NCBI GenBank assembly: GCA_964016985.1
Contig: OZ024827.1
Location: forward strand, 58,405,643 to 58,469,642
From: Anodontia alba
Lineage: Eukaryota; Mollusca; Bivalvia; Lucinida; Lucinidae
Direction of reading: 5' to 3'
Length of the DNA stretch: 64,000 bases
Position 1 is the stretch's first letter. Each line of letters starts with the position of its first letter. The notes beneath the pieces were generated by a model. The model saw only the letters and a list, made by a program, of their open reading frames with translations, ran no database searches and had not been told where the DNA came from. A program made the position numbers and the translations under genes. Below are positions 42,974 to 55,348 of this stretch, piece by piece.

Positions 42974-43283
42974 CAGTGCTTGCATTAAGGGAAGTCTGGG
43001 AGTCAGAGACTCCCAAAACTTGCCCTGGGACTTCCAAAAATCAATGCCAGAAAGTCTGGGACTCCCAACTTTTAAAGATATTTAGTCATTTATAACAAAA
43101 ATTTAGAATGAATTTATGTGTTATTTAGCTTAACAATGGCAGTTTTACTCCATAAATGAGAGTTTAAGAATATTGAGGTTGAATTTCTGAAAGTGAGTGA
43201 AAAAATTTGATCACCAGGACTTCCAGATATTGGAGCTAAGAAGTCCTGGGACTTCCTGATTTTGACAGTTAGTGCAAGCACTG
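42974..43283. mobile_element. hAT-like MITE, 310 bp
   Basis: The termini cagtgcttgcattaa and ttagtgcaagcactg are inverted copies, flanked by gattgg on both sides (42,968-42,973; 43,284-43,289). Interior phrases (gtctgggactccca / ctgggacttcctg) are also partly inverted. CAG-starting termini suggest hAT; the 6 bp duplication is shorter than the usual 8, so the class is tentative. Confidence 0.65.
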
Positions 43284-43682
43284 GATTGGTGTTTTGGGGT
43301 TGACAAAATTTTTCACACGTGCTTCCTTCTGAGAGGGTTCAAAAGTAACAAAATATTTTTAAAAAAGTTATCCATATCCAAAAACTATATGCCTAATAAG
43401 TGATGTTTACCCCGAAATAAAAGGTTATCTCTACAGGAATGTATATTCTGTATGAAAGCCAGAAGAAAATTGATGTTTACTTTAAATGTCACACTTTTTT
43501 CATTACACTCTGGACAAATTTGACTACTTAATGTTACAGAAATTTTTTCTATTGAACCTATACTGATGAAATCTGGCAGCAACTTCAACATTTTTATAAC
43601 ACATAATGTGGCATAAACTTATCATTAGCAAGACTTTTCAGTTTTGGTGCAGGTCAGTTTGAAAAAAAAAGACTCATTTTTT

Positions 43683-45725
43683 TATACACCCGTTTGAAAA
43701 ACAGGACGTATTATGTTACGGGGTATGGCGGCCGTCCGTCCGTCCATCCGTAAACTTTTTCGTTTCCGGCTAACTCCTCCTACAGTTTACATCCGATTAA
43801 GCTGAAACTTGGTATATAGTTAGACCATGATGTGGCGCAGCGCATATTATTTTGGGGTTACAGTCCACCAAATGTTTGCAGAGTTATGCCCCTTAGAAAA
43901 TTTCTGTAAACTTTTCATTTCTGGTTAACTCCTCCTACATTTTACATCCAATCAAGCTGAAACTTGATTTGTAGTTAGACCATGATGTGGAGCAGCGCAT
44001 ATTATTTCAAGGTTACAGTCCACCTAATATTAACAGTTATACCCCTTTGAAGATTTCTACTAATTTTTCGTTTCTGGCTAAATCCTCCTACAGTTTACAT
44101 CCAATCAAGCTGAAACTAGGGGTGTAACGATACATCTACCTCACGATGATACGTATTGTGATACTTACCTCACGATACGATACGCATTGTGATACTTTTA
44201 ATCAGACAGACAGACTGACACACACACAGCCTGGCCATACTATAAGCATACCAATGAGCCTACGGAGATATTTTTATGGGCTGAACAGTCTATTGTTGCG
44301 AGTGCTTTTTAGCCAAACGGAATACGGTAGTTGTCGTAAGGCGAAAGAAGACACTTACATCGATAATTAATGCATCAATAAAGCAAAATTAAGTAGGATT
44401 CAACATAAAAACAACATTTAAGCAGTTTCTCTGCTATTTTTTTTCTTAATTTTGTCTTTCGAAGAAATTTTTTTGGATGAACCGAACCGAAATTACCAAA
44501 AACTGACCGTGAACCGAACTGCCAGCTTCACACCGCGGTGAACCGTACTTTCGGTGAATCGTTACCCCTCTAGCTGAAACTTCATGTACAGTTAGACCAT
44601 GATGTGGTGCAGCGCATATTGTTTCGCGGTTACAGTCCACCAAATATTAGCAGAGTTATGCCCCTTTGAAAATTTCAGTAAACTTTTCGTTTCCAGCTAA
44701 ATCCTCCTACAGTTTACATCCTATCAAGCTGAAACTTTATTTGTACATGTAGTTAGACCATGATGTGGAGTAGCGCATATTGTTTCAAGGTTACAGTCCA
44801 CCAAATATTAGCAGAGTTAAACCCCGTTGAAAATTTCTATTAATTTCTATTAATTTTTTGTTTCCGGCTAAATCCTTCTATAGTTTACATCCGATCAAGC
44901 TGAAACTTCATAAATAGTTACACGATGATGTGGAGCAGCATATATTATTTCGAGGTTACAGTGCACCAAATATTTGCAGATTTATGCCCCTTTGAAAGTT
45001 TTTGTAAACTTTTCGGAAGCATATTGTTTAGAGGTAATAGTGTGCAAATTTTATTTTATAATAGGTATATTTTTTTGCAAATAACTAAAGTTTTGGTCAT
45101 ATGGGCAAGATATTGATTTTTTTTTTTTTTTTTCTTCTTTTATTAGATTTGCAAGGAAAGGTTGCCATTATTAAATCTTTATGAATACATAATTCTTTTT
45201 GGATTTTTTTTTTTTTTAAATACTCTTCTGATTTGGCTCCCTTGAAGAACAAAAATAAATACGTATTAAACAAGTTAAAGGTTTACAAAAAAATTTCTTG
45301 CAGCACTTTTTTTTTTGGTTGTTTATTTTTGTTTTGTTATTGTTTGGTCCGATATTGAAGTATAGGAAAAACAAATCAGCCAAAGGCTAATATGAGCTTA
45401 TAATATAGTCATGCTTCTGTGGTGTGTCCCCCGTCAGAAAGCACTTCTCCCTAGAAGCAGCAAACTTCTCCCTATTTTCCCAGGAGGGAGAAGTCACTTC
45501 TTCCTTAATTCCTGGGCCAGCCTGGTCGCTTAGGTTACAGTTCACCAAATATCAGCAGAGATATGCCCCAATGAAATTTTTTTAATTTTTTTTTTTTTTT
45601 TTTTTTTTTGTAATTCCACTTACAGTTTATATCCGGAGCACTGAATTATACAGGAGCCAGTTTTTATGCTACATCTTTTTACTTGCCACAGGCGTATAAT
45701 GCCCCGCTTGGCGGAGCTCTTGTTT
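43683..45725. repeat. Tandem-repeat element ('gaccatgatgtggagcagcgcatatt'), interrupted by MITEs
   Basis: It begins tacacccgtttgaaaaacag and a gtccgtccgtccatccg microsatellite. Units of about 155 bases follow with tcctacagtttacatccgat and ttacagtccaccaaatatt, and it ends gcgtataatgccccgcttgg. A hAT MITE (44,117-44,572) splits one unit. A GC-richer insert (about 45,420-45,530) and poly-T runs interrupt the right part. The short head, tandem core and tail resemble non-autonomous Helitron-like elements of bivalves (inference). Confidence 0.75.
44117..44572. mobile_element. hAT MITE, 456 bp, perfect 8 bp target duplication
   Basis: It starts taggggtgtaacgat and ends atcgttacccctcta. The octamer gctgaaac flanks both sides (44,109-44,116; 44,573-44,580). 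Such TA(G)GGG termini with 8 bp duplications are typical of hAT elements. It interrupts a repeat unit of the surrounding array. Confidence 0.9.
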
Positions 45726-46519
45726 TTAAATGGCCTAAGATTTGTTTTAGCGAGCACTCATTACCAGTAATGGTTACTAACGATCTGTTTACAGAATAGT
45801 CAAGTATTTGGATCACCTAACTCAGCTTTTTCAGAAGGTGCCGATATTCGTGACATCACAGAGGTTCTGCGAATTTCGTAAAATAAAACTCCTTCGTCAT
45901 CACTGATTTCATATAAGAAGTGGAACTACACTGCTGTCGGCCTATTCAGCGTACCTAAGGATTAATTTGAGCTGAATTTAAAAAATGTTCGCTAGACCAG
46001 TTTTAATTTTTAAATGTACTAGAACGAAGAATAATTTATTATAAATAAAACAAGTTTATTTTCATTTAATTTCTTCTTCAAATTTAGCAGATAATAATCC
46101 CTCAACTTCATCACCCCCTTGTTTGTGTGTCATAAAAATGTCTGCCAATGTCGCGCACCTGTTAGAATTTTGCTTGTTGCCTTGGACATAAAGAATGTTT
46201 TTAGATTAAAGATGCATTTCTACGATCACTAATCAATTTAGAATATATTTGTGCCATTTTCGTTGTTCACACTGACAAAACCACCTTTTAAATTTCATGT
46301 TCATGGAAAAGGGTCCTTTGGTTTTAGTGAAAACAACATTTTCCTCATTATTTTGAAATAAACTCCTGATTCCCCATGCAAATTGTAATGGTCATGTATC
46401 TTTTGATATGTTTCATCACATACTCCCACAAAAATGATACTTTGGGATTTTTGGGAGAAAATATTTGAGCGAGCAGCATTGGCAGATGCGCCACATTAGG
46501 CTACACGGCTGTTTATCTT
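45726..46519. other. Non-coding spacer
   Basis: No gene is recognised before the truncated LINE begins near 46,520. Confidence 0.35.
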
Positions 46520-47998
46520 CTCAGTGGTTCAGAGCACATGTTCAGAAGGTAATCCGAGATGCATATTGGAGACATGTTTCCAATATCTTCACTCTTGAAG
46601 AAAATGAAACTGATCCCGATAGTCCGAAGAAAAATATCAAGGTTAAAAGGTTTTGGTCATTTGTGAAGTCCCTTAAAAAAGAAGCATCTGGGATCACTTC
46701 GTTGCGAGAAAATGGAATTCTTAAAACTGATACAGTAGAAAAAGCAAACATTTGCAATAGGCAGTTTCAGTCAGCTTTCACACGTGAGGCTGACACTGAA
46801 ATACCCCTTAAGGGAGCTAGTCCATTCTCCTCCATGGAGGAGATTACAGTTGACCCAGCTGGGGTCGCAAAACTGTTGACTAAGCTCAATATACATAAGG
46901 CATCCGGACCGGATGGCCTGAGTGCCAGGGTACTTAAAGAATGTAGTTCTGAAATTGCTCCTGTACTGGCCTACATATTCAATGAGTCTCTTGCTCAGGG
47001 TGCTGTACCAGATGACTGGCAACTAGCAAATGTTACCCCGGTCTTTAAAAAGGGGGAAAAACACGATGCTGCTAATTACAGACCGGTATCGCTCACGTGC
47101 ATCTGCTGCAAAACCTTGGAGCATATATTAGTTAGTAACATAAACAAGCACTTAGCCTTTGAAAGCATTCTTGCTGACTGTCAGCATGGTTTCCGAAGTC
47201 AAAGGTCTTGCTAAACTCAGTGCAGTTTTACCATGATATTGTTGAGAACTTGGATGGAGCATATAATCGGGGCCATAAGCAGACCGATTTGATAATAATG
47301 GATTTTGCGAAGGCCTTTGACAAGGTACCACACAGGAGGCTACTATATAAGTTAAGATATTATGGGATTAGAAGAACCACTCTGGAGTGGATTACCTCAT
47401 GGCTCTCTGGGCACTCGCAAAAAGTGGTGTTAGATGGCCAAGCCTCAGATCCAGTCCCTGTCCTTTCTGGTGTGCCTCAGGGATCGGTCCTAGGGCCGGT
47501 CCTATTTTTGAACTTCATAAATGACTTACCAGACAATATCAGGTCTTCTGTTCGACTCTTTGCTGATGATTGTGTCCTTTATAGAAATATAAACAGCCCC
47601 AAAGATTGTGAAATCCTGCAAGAAGACCTGAATAGCCTAGCACGATGGGAGACCGACTGGCAACTGAAATTTAATGTTGCCAAATGTCACTCCATGAGAG
47701 TGACTCGGCATCTCCCCGGAAAACAAATTCAGTTTAATTACTCACTCCACCAGCAAATATTAGAGGAGGTTCAGTCTGCAAAATATCTTGGTATCACCAT
47801 CAATGATAGCCTGGACTGGGGTCAGCATATTTCTGAAATCATTTCGAAAGCAACTAGGACTCTTGGATTTCTTCGGCGTAATTTGACTTTTGCTTCTAGG
47901 GAAACAAAGGCTGCAGCATACAAAACTTTGATTGGCCCACAATTAGAGTATGCTGCTCCCATTTGGCATCCATATGTTAAAACTCAGGCTCAGCAGGT
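46520..47998 (+). pseudogene. Non-LTR retrotransposon (LINE) RT, 5'-truncated, frameshifted and split by a 9.5 kb insertion
   Basis: The first frame (46,520-47,213) holds the linker and early RT blocks: KASGPDGLSARVLKECSSEI, FKKGEKHDAANYRPVSLT and LADCQHGFRSQRSC. The frame shifts at about 47,210. The second (47,216-47,998) holds LIIMDFAKAFDKVPHRRLLY, SGVPQGSVLGPVLFL, RLFADDCVLYR and KYLGITINDSLDWGQHISEI, so all three catalytic aspartates are present. Coding ends at QAQQV, where the TIR element starts, and resumes at 57,502. The endonuclease domain is missing. The sequence type is CR1/Jockey-like; a finer class needs a phylogeny. It is a typical dead 5'-truncated LINE copy. Confidence 0.85.
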
Positions 47999-48169
47999 CG
48001 TGGGTTTAGCGCAACACTGCAGTAACTACATATTTTGGCCAAAATGACTTTTCTTCCAAAATGGAAAGCATTTACTATAATGCAAGTTCTCACAAAATTT
48101 TGTAGTTGATTTATGAATAGTTAAGGCAATATTTGATATTAAAAAAATGTTGTATCTGAGGGACTTATA

Positions 48170-48360
48170 TTTTACAACGCAACAGTGTTGTAACTTAAGT
48201 TACAACAGTGTTGCAATTAAATAAATTAACTTTCAGCAAAAATTTGAATGCAACATTGCAGTATCTCCACATACCGCTGTGTTGCACTCAATTGTTAAAT
48301 TAACTTTTGAATATAATTTTGAGTGCAACACTGCAGTATCTCCTCATAAAGCATTATTGC
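48170..48360. repeat. Left subterminal motif cluster of the 9.5 kb element
   Basis: Copies of caacagtgttg-type palindromes (gcaacagtgttgtaac; gttacaacagtgttgcaatt) and variants tgcaacattgcagtatctcc recur at about 48,178, 48,202, 48,250 and 48,325. They resemble the internal part of the TIR (gcaacactgcagt). Such clusters often bind transposase. Confidence 0.6.
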
Positions 48361-48823
48361 ATTCTCAATTTAATAGAAAATTACTTAAAACTCATACTGC
48401 AAACAAGTGTTGTTAGTAGAGTTACATGTTTCTGTATCTTTCATAGGTAGTTTGAATGCCAAACTATCTGTAATCTGCTGTATTAATTTTTCTCATATAA
48501 CTGCTGAAGCAAATAATAATGTCTCCCTTTTTAAGACCTTCACCTTTCGGTTTTCAAAGTTGTGAGGTGGGAAGCATTTGAGTCAAATCACAGATAAGTT
48601 AAATGTATTTTATATCTGAAGATAATGATTTATACAACTCCTAGCATTAAACATGATATATAGCATATATGTTTACATATTTTTTTTTGCCTAATCAATA
48701 ATTTCTAAAGGCTTCAATATTTATCAACTTGCGCAGTATGAGAGGGAGCTATCATTATTTTCCCTATCATAAAATAAATTACAAAAGTGAGACACCTGAA
48801 CAAATTGCTGTACATATCTTTAA

Positions 48824-49013
48824 CCCTTGTCCTGCTGAATATATTAATGCTGCCACTCCCATTTGTGACTATCAACCTATCAAATTACTTGATTAATGTA
48901 TTCATTCAAATTTGCAGACTGAATGGCAAACAGTATAGATCCTGATGAAGCCATTTGATCCTGATCTACATTGTTTGCAAAGGTAGGGGTTGTCGTGTTC
49001 AGTGGGATAAGGG
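48824..49013. mobile_element. piggyBac-like MITE copy 1
   Basis: It starts cccttgtcctgctgaa after TTAA and ends ttcagtgggataaggg; the right TTAA is mutated to taaa. The interior has gcaaacagtatagatcctga and a partial inverse. Confidence 0.7.
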
Positions 49014-50592
49014 TAAAATGGCTCTGCCTTGTACAAATGCATTCAGGGGATGCAGATCACAAGACAGCATGGAAAAACAATGCACACTCTGATCAGAATG
49101 CTCTGGTCTTAACTGTTTTCCGATGTGTTCTGTAAGATGGTTATTCTTTGGAAGCAAGGAATACATCACAAAACTGACAATTGTGGAGTGAACAAGTTTT
49201 TCTGGGCAAGACTAGCTAGTTTAAGTCAGTTAGGCCTCATCAGTTTCAAAATTCCATTGTGGAATCAGTGATTCCAAAGGACTGGAAATATAATCTACAT
49301 TATGATGAAGGGCAGTGAGCATTTCACAGCTGCCAAACATTCTCTTTACACCAGTAGTAGTAAAGTTCTAAAATCAAAGCACTGACAGGTCTATTGTCTC
49401 TGAGTGTAGGCTGGGAAAATGGTCCTTAAAGGGGACTTACGTGTAGACTGATTTGCTTAAACCTGAAATCCAATACCATAAGCAAACAGTGTAGATGCTA
49501 TTCAGATGCCCCATTCTGTGGCGTCTAATCTGGGACTATACTGTTTGCCAATGTCCCATCACATGAGTCGTCAATGTTTTACAAAAAGCTTTCTTTTACA
49601 CAGCACTGACGTCACGACCAGAAGAATAGTGTGGCTATTGTCTGTAAAAAACCATTACCTGGATTTCCCACATTCGAATCAGTGATAGTCATGTGGACAT
49701 CAACAATGAAAAGCTATAATTGTGCTCAGTAACTTTGGGTCGTTTGGCAAACAATCCACCCAAAAGGTTTAGCCTTTGGAAGCAAACCTGTCTGTCAGTT
49801 AGGATCATTAGGGTTTTGGAAGCAAATATATTCATTTTTATTTCCAGTAACACAATAGCAGCAGGGTATTATTGTTTTCACTTTTTTCCTCATTGTGTCT
49901 GGCTGGGACTAAGTCTGTCTGTCCATTCATCCATCCAATCTCTGTCCATAGTACTTGATTCTGGACTAAATATGCTGTATTTGGGGACAGATGGTTGGGG
50001 ATAATTTACGGACAAATGTCAATTTTTTACAAATTTATCTGCCCATGAATTCTAAAATCAGGTTTTGAGCTGTACTGAATCATATCACCCTTCATTTTGG
50101 GAGCTTGTTAGTGATAAAGTCTGCAAAGCAGAATATATTTCGCATAAAAGTACGAATGGCATGTTTACAATCATTCCATTGGCCATTCGAATGCAACAGT
50201 AATTCAACATAGATTATTCTGTGAGATGAGTATCCTTTGTATATTATAGAGAAAACTGGGATTTACACACTGTTGTCGAACTGCCCCTTTGGCACTCTGA
50301 TTGGTAATATAGACCCTGTTGTAAGTCCGGTTGGTAAGAGTTTCAATATGGCGCTAGAAGGAGTTTTGGAATTTACCTACCTTGAAAAAATAAACATTTA
50401 CTATAATCTTTTTATTTCAAAAGATGGCCAATTTTACTGCTGTTGTCTGAATAAATTTCTTTTTAACCATCACATTTTATCATCACAAGATATGCCAGAA
50501 AGCGAAATATCAATGGTTGAAATTGTGCTCACGGAAAACAAAACCTTTCGAATCGAGTGATTTTCTAGAAAAATGCTGCAGATATTTATTAA
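49014..50592. other. Interior of the 9.5 kb element, no recognised gene
   Basis: A further hairpin-type fragment (gcaaacagtgtagatgctat ... actatactgtttgcc) lies at 49,482-49,551. The open frames at 49,720-50,004 and 50,237-50,560 match nothing I know and lack the usual features of transposases. Confidence 0.4.
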
Positions 50593-50758
50593 CCCTTCTC
50601 TTGCTAAACACATCATGCTCTGTCTTAGCAAACAGTGTAGATCACACTGTTAGACACATTAAACAAGTGAACTTGTATCAAAAACCTGGAACAAGTAATC
50701 TGATTGGCTGGAAATTAGAAGTAGGCATGGCATCTTAATTTATTCAGCATGAGAAGGG
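50593..50758. mobile_element. piggyBac-like MITE copy 2, perfect TTAA flanks
   Basis: It begins cccttctcttgctaaa and ends ttcagcatgagaaggg, with TTAA at 50,589-50,592 and 50,759-50,762. Confidence 0.75.
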
Positions 50759-50762
50759 TTAA

Positions 50763-51339
50763 GTTTCATATTTGCATTTAGTTTCTACGACGAATATTGC
50801 ACAAAGTACTCATTGTTTGGGCAGACGATATCCCCTTCTTCTAAAAAGAAATGAAAAAGTTATGAAAGGATACACGAGAAAATACGTTTTTGACATGCAT
50901 TGATTTTGTCCCGGGTTGGTAACTGGTGGCTCCTGGGTTGGTTTTAATAGGAAATTGGATTGGAATGAGCCGCTAATGATAGAGGGTACGGGTTGGTCAG
51001 TGTAGTTATTTGACTGAATGGCCTTTGCGAGGCAGGCTAGTGAAAAAATTGCCTCTGTACATGCACTTCTTTGGGCAGGCAGTACTTCTGCATTTACAGC
51101 TCAACAGTTTTTTGGATAGTGCATTTTTGCAACAGCATTTGTGACATGTAAACAAAACTGTAAATAACTTCGTATTCTGATGAATTGCTTAGGGACCTAT
51201 CATTTGATTCTTACTGGTGGGAGTTGTTTTTTCAAAAGAACCATCCTCTCCCACCCCATCCATTCAAAATCAAATGGTTGCTCCCTTAAACTATTTCATA
51301 TGTGAATTTGACTGTCAGATGTTATTATTATAGCTCCAC
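50763..51339. other. Non-coding interior of the 9.5 kb element
   Basis: Nothing is recognised beyond short frames. Confidence 0.35.
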
Positions 51340-52940
51340 TTTGAAAAAGTGCGGCTAAACTGGATTTGCCATGTCCTTCAGTGATTCCGTGACTGCAAAA
51401 TTAAAATGCATTTTGCTTAATAACTTTTATGTTTATGGTCCTACTTCAATGAAACTTACACTACACTTGATCTCTGAGGTAAGTAAGGCATAGTCATAGA
51501 ATAGTGGCCAAGGGCCAATAACACTTGGAGTTATGTCCCTTGGTAGGTTTTCACAATTTAAAATGTATTTTGCGTAATATCTTTTATGTTTGTGGTCCTA
51601 CTTTGATGAAACTAATATCACACTTGGTCTCTGAGGTAAGGAAGGTGTAGTGGCAGAATGATGGCCAAGGACCCATAACTCTTGGAGTTCTGTGACTTAG
51701 TAGGTTCTCAAAATTTAAAATAGATGCATTTGGTTAATAACTTTTATGTTTGTGGTTCTACTTTAATAAAACTAATTCCACATTTGGGCTCTAAGGTAAG
51801 GAAAGATGTAATGGCAAAATCGTGGCCAAGGGCCCATAACTTATGGAGTTATGTCCCTTCATAGGTTTTCAAATTTTGCCATTCTTGAAAATTTTCTCAA
51901 CAGATGTGTCTCAGGAACTATGAAAGCTAGAAAGTTTGTAAAAACATGGACAATGACTGGCTGTACAGTGTATACTGGAATAGGGGCCAAGGGTCCATAA
52001 CTCTTGGAGTTATGTCCCTTGGTAGGTTTTCAAAAAAACTAAAATGCATTTGGCTCAATAACTTTTATGTTTGTAGTCCTACTTTGATGAAACTTATCAC
52101 ACTTGGCCTCTAAGGTAAGTGAGATGTAGAGGCAGAATGGTGGCCAAGGGCCCATAACTCTTGGAGTTATGTCCCTTTATAGGTTTTCAAATTTTGCTAT
52201 GCTTGAAAATTTTCTTAAAATATTTCTCAGGAACTATGAAATCTAGAAAGCTGAAAGTTTGTATAAATATGGATAATGACTGGATGTATTGTGTATACCA
52301 GAATTGGGGCCAAGGGTCCATAACTCTTGAGTTATGTCCCTTTGTAGGTTTTCAATAACTTATGTTTGTGGTCCTACTTCAATGAAACTTATACCGCACT
52401 TCATCTCTAAGGTAAGGAAAGTGTAGTGGCAGAATGGTGTCCAAGGGACCATAACTCTTGGAGTTATGTCCCTTTATAGGTTTTTCAAAATTTGCCGTTC
52501 TTGAAAATTTTCGTAACAGATTTCTAAGGAACTATGAAAGCTAGAAAGCTGAAAGCTCGTATCAACATGCACAATGACTGGATGTATCGTGTATAGGGGC
52601 CAAGGATCCATAATTCTTGGAGTTATGTCCCTTGGTAAGTTTTCAAACAATTAAAATGCATTTTGCTCAGTAACTTTTATGCTTATGGTCCTACTTTGAT
52701 GGAACTTGTACCAAACTTGGGGGCTTTGAAAAAATGTTACATGCATCGACAGTGGGTTGATGTATCATGTATTCAGGTTATCAGGGCCAAGGGCCCATAA
52801 CTCATGGATTAAAATCCCTTGATAGGTTTTAGGATGCCATGTTACCATGTCCTACAGTGGTGTTACCTGGTAAGGATGAATTCAAAATATATCATGTATT
52901 TCTCCTCCGATAGAGCTGCAGTGGGGCTATAGTCAGATTC
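51340..52940. repeat. Tandem array ('ataacttttatgtttgtggtcctact')
   Basis: Units contain taacttttatgtttgtggtc, ctttgatgaaactta, tggccaagggcccataactc and ttggagttatgtcccttggt. They alternate with a second phrase aggaactatgaaagctagaa. It starts with ctccactttgaaaaagtgcg and ends cagattctctgacagcccta, giving it defined edges like the other arrays here. It is wholly inside the 9.5 kb TIR element. Confidence 0.75.
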
Positions 52941-53114
52941 TCTGACAGCCCTAGTTTTAGAGAGATCATAATTTACGAGTCCCCGATTTTCATGATTTTG
53001 TGTGTTCTTTGTTTCCAAAGGCAATCCGTTTTTTTTTTTTTTTTTCTTTTATTTTACTCCATCAAAAGCTACGACATTACAGACTAAGTGAATAGAATTT
53101 ATCATGGTTTTATT

Positions 53115-53846
53115 CACATCTGTGTAACAGGTCCCAACAAGTCCATATAAATGGGAATTTATCTGAATGTGGTAGGGTAAGGTATGGCATTCCACAAGGA
53201 TCAAGTTTAGATCCCCTTCTATTTTTGATTTTTATAAATGATTTATCACTAACCATGAAAGATGTCATGAGCTCTGTTAATTTATATGCCGGCAACACTA
53301 CATTATAAGATATCCAGGACAATAGGGTCAAATTGAAAACAATCTTCAACATGCTTTAAATCTACTTAACAAATGGTGTCTTGAGAATGGTATGCTTCTT
53401 AATACTGATAAACATTAATTAATACCAATAACAAATTGTCAGAGAAGAAAATCTTTACCCAAAAATAATTTGTCAATTTAATATAATGATATTGACATAG
53501 AATTGCAAATAACACGTTGTGATCAAAATTTAGGTGTTTGGATGACAATTTAGAGTGGATTAATCATTTTCTCCAGGTTTGTAAAAAAGATTTCGTCTTC
53601 TCTGTGGCTATTTTCTCAGATAAGGTCATATGTATCACAACAACATAGGGTTCTGCATTATAATGCTTATATAGCCACATTATGAATATTGCTGCACCAT
53701 TCTTTTGATTACAGTCTATATAAAGTGGATAAATTATGAAGAAGTGCCTGTAAAATAATTCTTCAGAAAGATTATGTAACATCAGAGGATGCCCTTAAAA
53801 ATTTAAGCTTTTTAACATTTGAACAAATAATATTCATAAATAGTGC
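53115..53846 (+). pseudogene. Second LINE remnant, RT with destroyed active site
   Basis: The plus strand encodes RVRYGIPQGSSLDPLLFLIF followed by SSVNLYAGNTTL, where the usual ADD catalytic box has become AGN. It continues with LLNKWCLENGMLLNTDK, and several stops follow. The 3' part reads RSACKIILQKDYVTSEDAL before a SINE begins. Codons beyond the SINE (54,090-54,240: YAGALVWNSIPTDIKKCGHI) are the characteristic C-terminal end of such LINE proteins. It is related to, but clearly distinct from, the split LINE outside. It is an ancient copy carried within the 9.5 kb element. Confidence 0.75.
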
Positions 53847-54078
53847 GGGTCCCCGTAGCCTAGTGGATAGGAGAGTTGATTAATTCATTAGGTTTCTCAA
53901 CACTGTGGTTCGAGCCTTGCTCAGGTCACATGTGGGAAAGCCAAGTTCTGCTTACGGATGGTCAGGTGGTTTTTCCCCGGGTTCTCCCGTTTTCGGCCAC
54001 CTTTGATGAATGATCGGCTCGATATAAGTGAAATATTCTTGAAAGGGCCCTAAAACCCAAATGAAAAAATAAAAAATT
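53847..54078 (+). mobile_element. tRNA-derived SINE, second family, inside the LINE remnant
   Basis: The head gtagcctagtggataggaga (A box) and tggttcgagccttgctcagg (B box) are followed by a body ttccccgggttctcccgttt. The 3' end gggccctaaaacccaaatga leads into an A-rich tail. The 3' end resembles that of the first SINE family (gggccttaaaacctcaac). The target duplication is not clear. It splits the LINE's coding sequence. Confidence 0.75.
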
Positions 54079-54089
54079 AAAGCAAAACT

Positions 54090-54242
54090 TATGTACACCA
54101 CAAAATCAAAGTTAAATATATTTAAAAGAAGTCTGTCATATGCTGGCGCTCTTGTATGGAATAGCATTCCAACAGATATTAAAAAATGTGGACACATTAA
54201 GCAGTTTTGTTTTGAAATGTTCAAATTGGCTAAAAGAATGGA
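54090..54242 (+). pseudogene. 3' end of the second LINE remnant
   Basis: The frame reads MYTTKSKLNIFKRSLSYAGA then VWNSIPTDIKKCGHIKQF, the typical 'WNSLP' C-terminus of CR1/Jockey-type ORF2 proteins. It is separated from the rest of the gene by the SINE. Confidence 0.7.
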
Positions 54243-54263
54243 ATGCTTCTTAATTCAAGAGTT

Positions 54264-54430
54264 ATTGCTGTGCCATTACCTCCACCGCCAAATGAAAATC
54301 TATAATCCATGTTTGCAAATGCATATAGCCAGGGCCTGACAAATCCATTGCTGTGCCATTACCTCCACCGCCAAATGAAAATCTATAATCCATGTTTGCA
54401 AATGCATATAGCCAGGGCCTGACAAATCCA
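54264..54430. repeat. 83 bp tandem duplication
   Basis: The block starting attgctgtgccattacctcc is repeated with a period of 83 (54,264 and 54,347), nearly without change. It copies the left tip of the neighbouring MITE together with its upstream flank. Confidence 0.9.
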
Positions 54431-54600
54431 TTGCCCAGCTGCCCAGGACAAGTCCAAATCTTGGCTGGGCAAGTGCTTTTTTTATTTCACTTGCCCAGAA
54501 AAATGTAAAGAATATATAAGGAATATTGTAATTCCAAGCTATCTTCAAGCTGCTGTGGACTGCTGGGCAAGTGGTTGAAACTTGAATTTGTCAGGCCCTG
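54413..54600. mobile_element. hAT-like MITE, 188 bp
   Basis: The ends cagggcctgacaaat and atttgtcaggccctg are inverted copies. The heptamer atatagc flanks both sides (54,406-54,412; 54,601-54,607). Interior phrases ttgcccagctgcccagg / ctgggcaagtg are also inverted. CAGGG termini suggest hAT. Confidence 0.75.
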
Positions 54601-54607
54601 ATATAGC

Positions 54608-55348
54608 TTATATTAAATTGTTAAGTATCCCATAAGTTTTTTACATCATTTCCATTATCATTCTATTTGGATTCATAGGTAAATAGAGGATCTGTTGCGA
54701 GTTGTCATTTTTTATGAAGTTAGACGAGCCTTTGGCGAGTTTCATGAATTTTATATGGAATGATCATGAGTGTAAGATTCTGTTTATCATACGACCATTT
54801 GAAATTTAAAATTGTCAACTGTTCCACAGAAAATGCATGGTTGACATGGACTTGTTCCCACCACTGAATAACAGCGTCGTCATGTGTATGTGTTTGTTTC
54901 TAGCATGAAAGTGTGTTCTAGAATGAGAATCAGTTTAAAAGTGACTAAACATTTAAACATGTCAAGTGAATTCTTTATGTTCTTGTGATAATTGTATATA
55001 TCTAAATGTTGTTTCAGAGGGCCCCAGGGAGAATTCACTAGGCCAACTGGGAAACCCACTGTAAATAAATAAATCTTACTTCCTAACTTACTTACTAAAC
55101 TACTGGATTGATCATGCTCGAGTACAACCACAATCTGCATATATAGTTTCCTCACCAAAATATAAGCATATTCATTGCAAATAAGAATTGATTTTACATC
55201 TCAATGCTGTGGTACAGTCTACATAAATTCAACTTTGATTCCATACAACATAACCATTTGGAAAAGGGGCACAGTTTTAACAAAAATGTTAGTACACATT
55301 CAGCAATAGAACATAATTCCTGAGAAGTTGCAGTTTATACAATACCAC
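54608..55348. other. Non-coding interior of the 9.5 kb element
   Basis: No gene or repeat is recognised. Confidence 0.35.

Noticed and set aside
49720..50560. Open frames inside the 9.5 kb element as a transposase
   Set aside because: No DDE/DDD spacing, zinc-binding or helix-turn-helix pattern visible; composition looks random.
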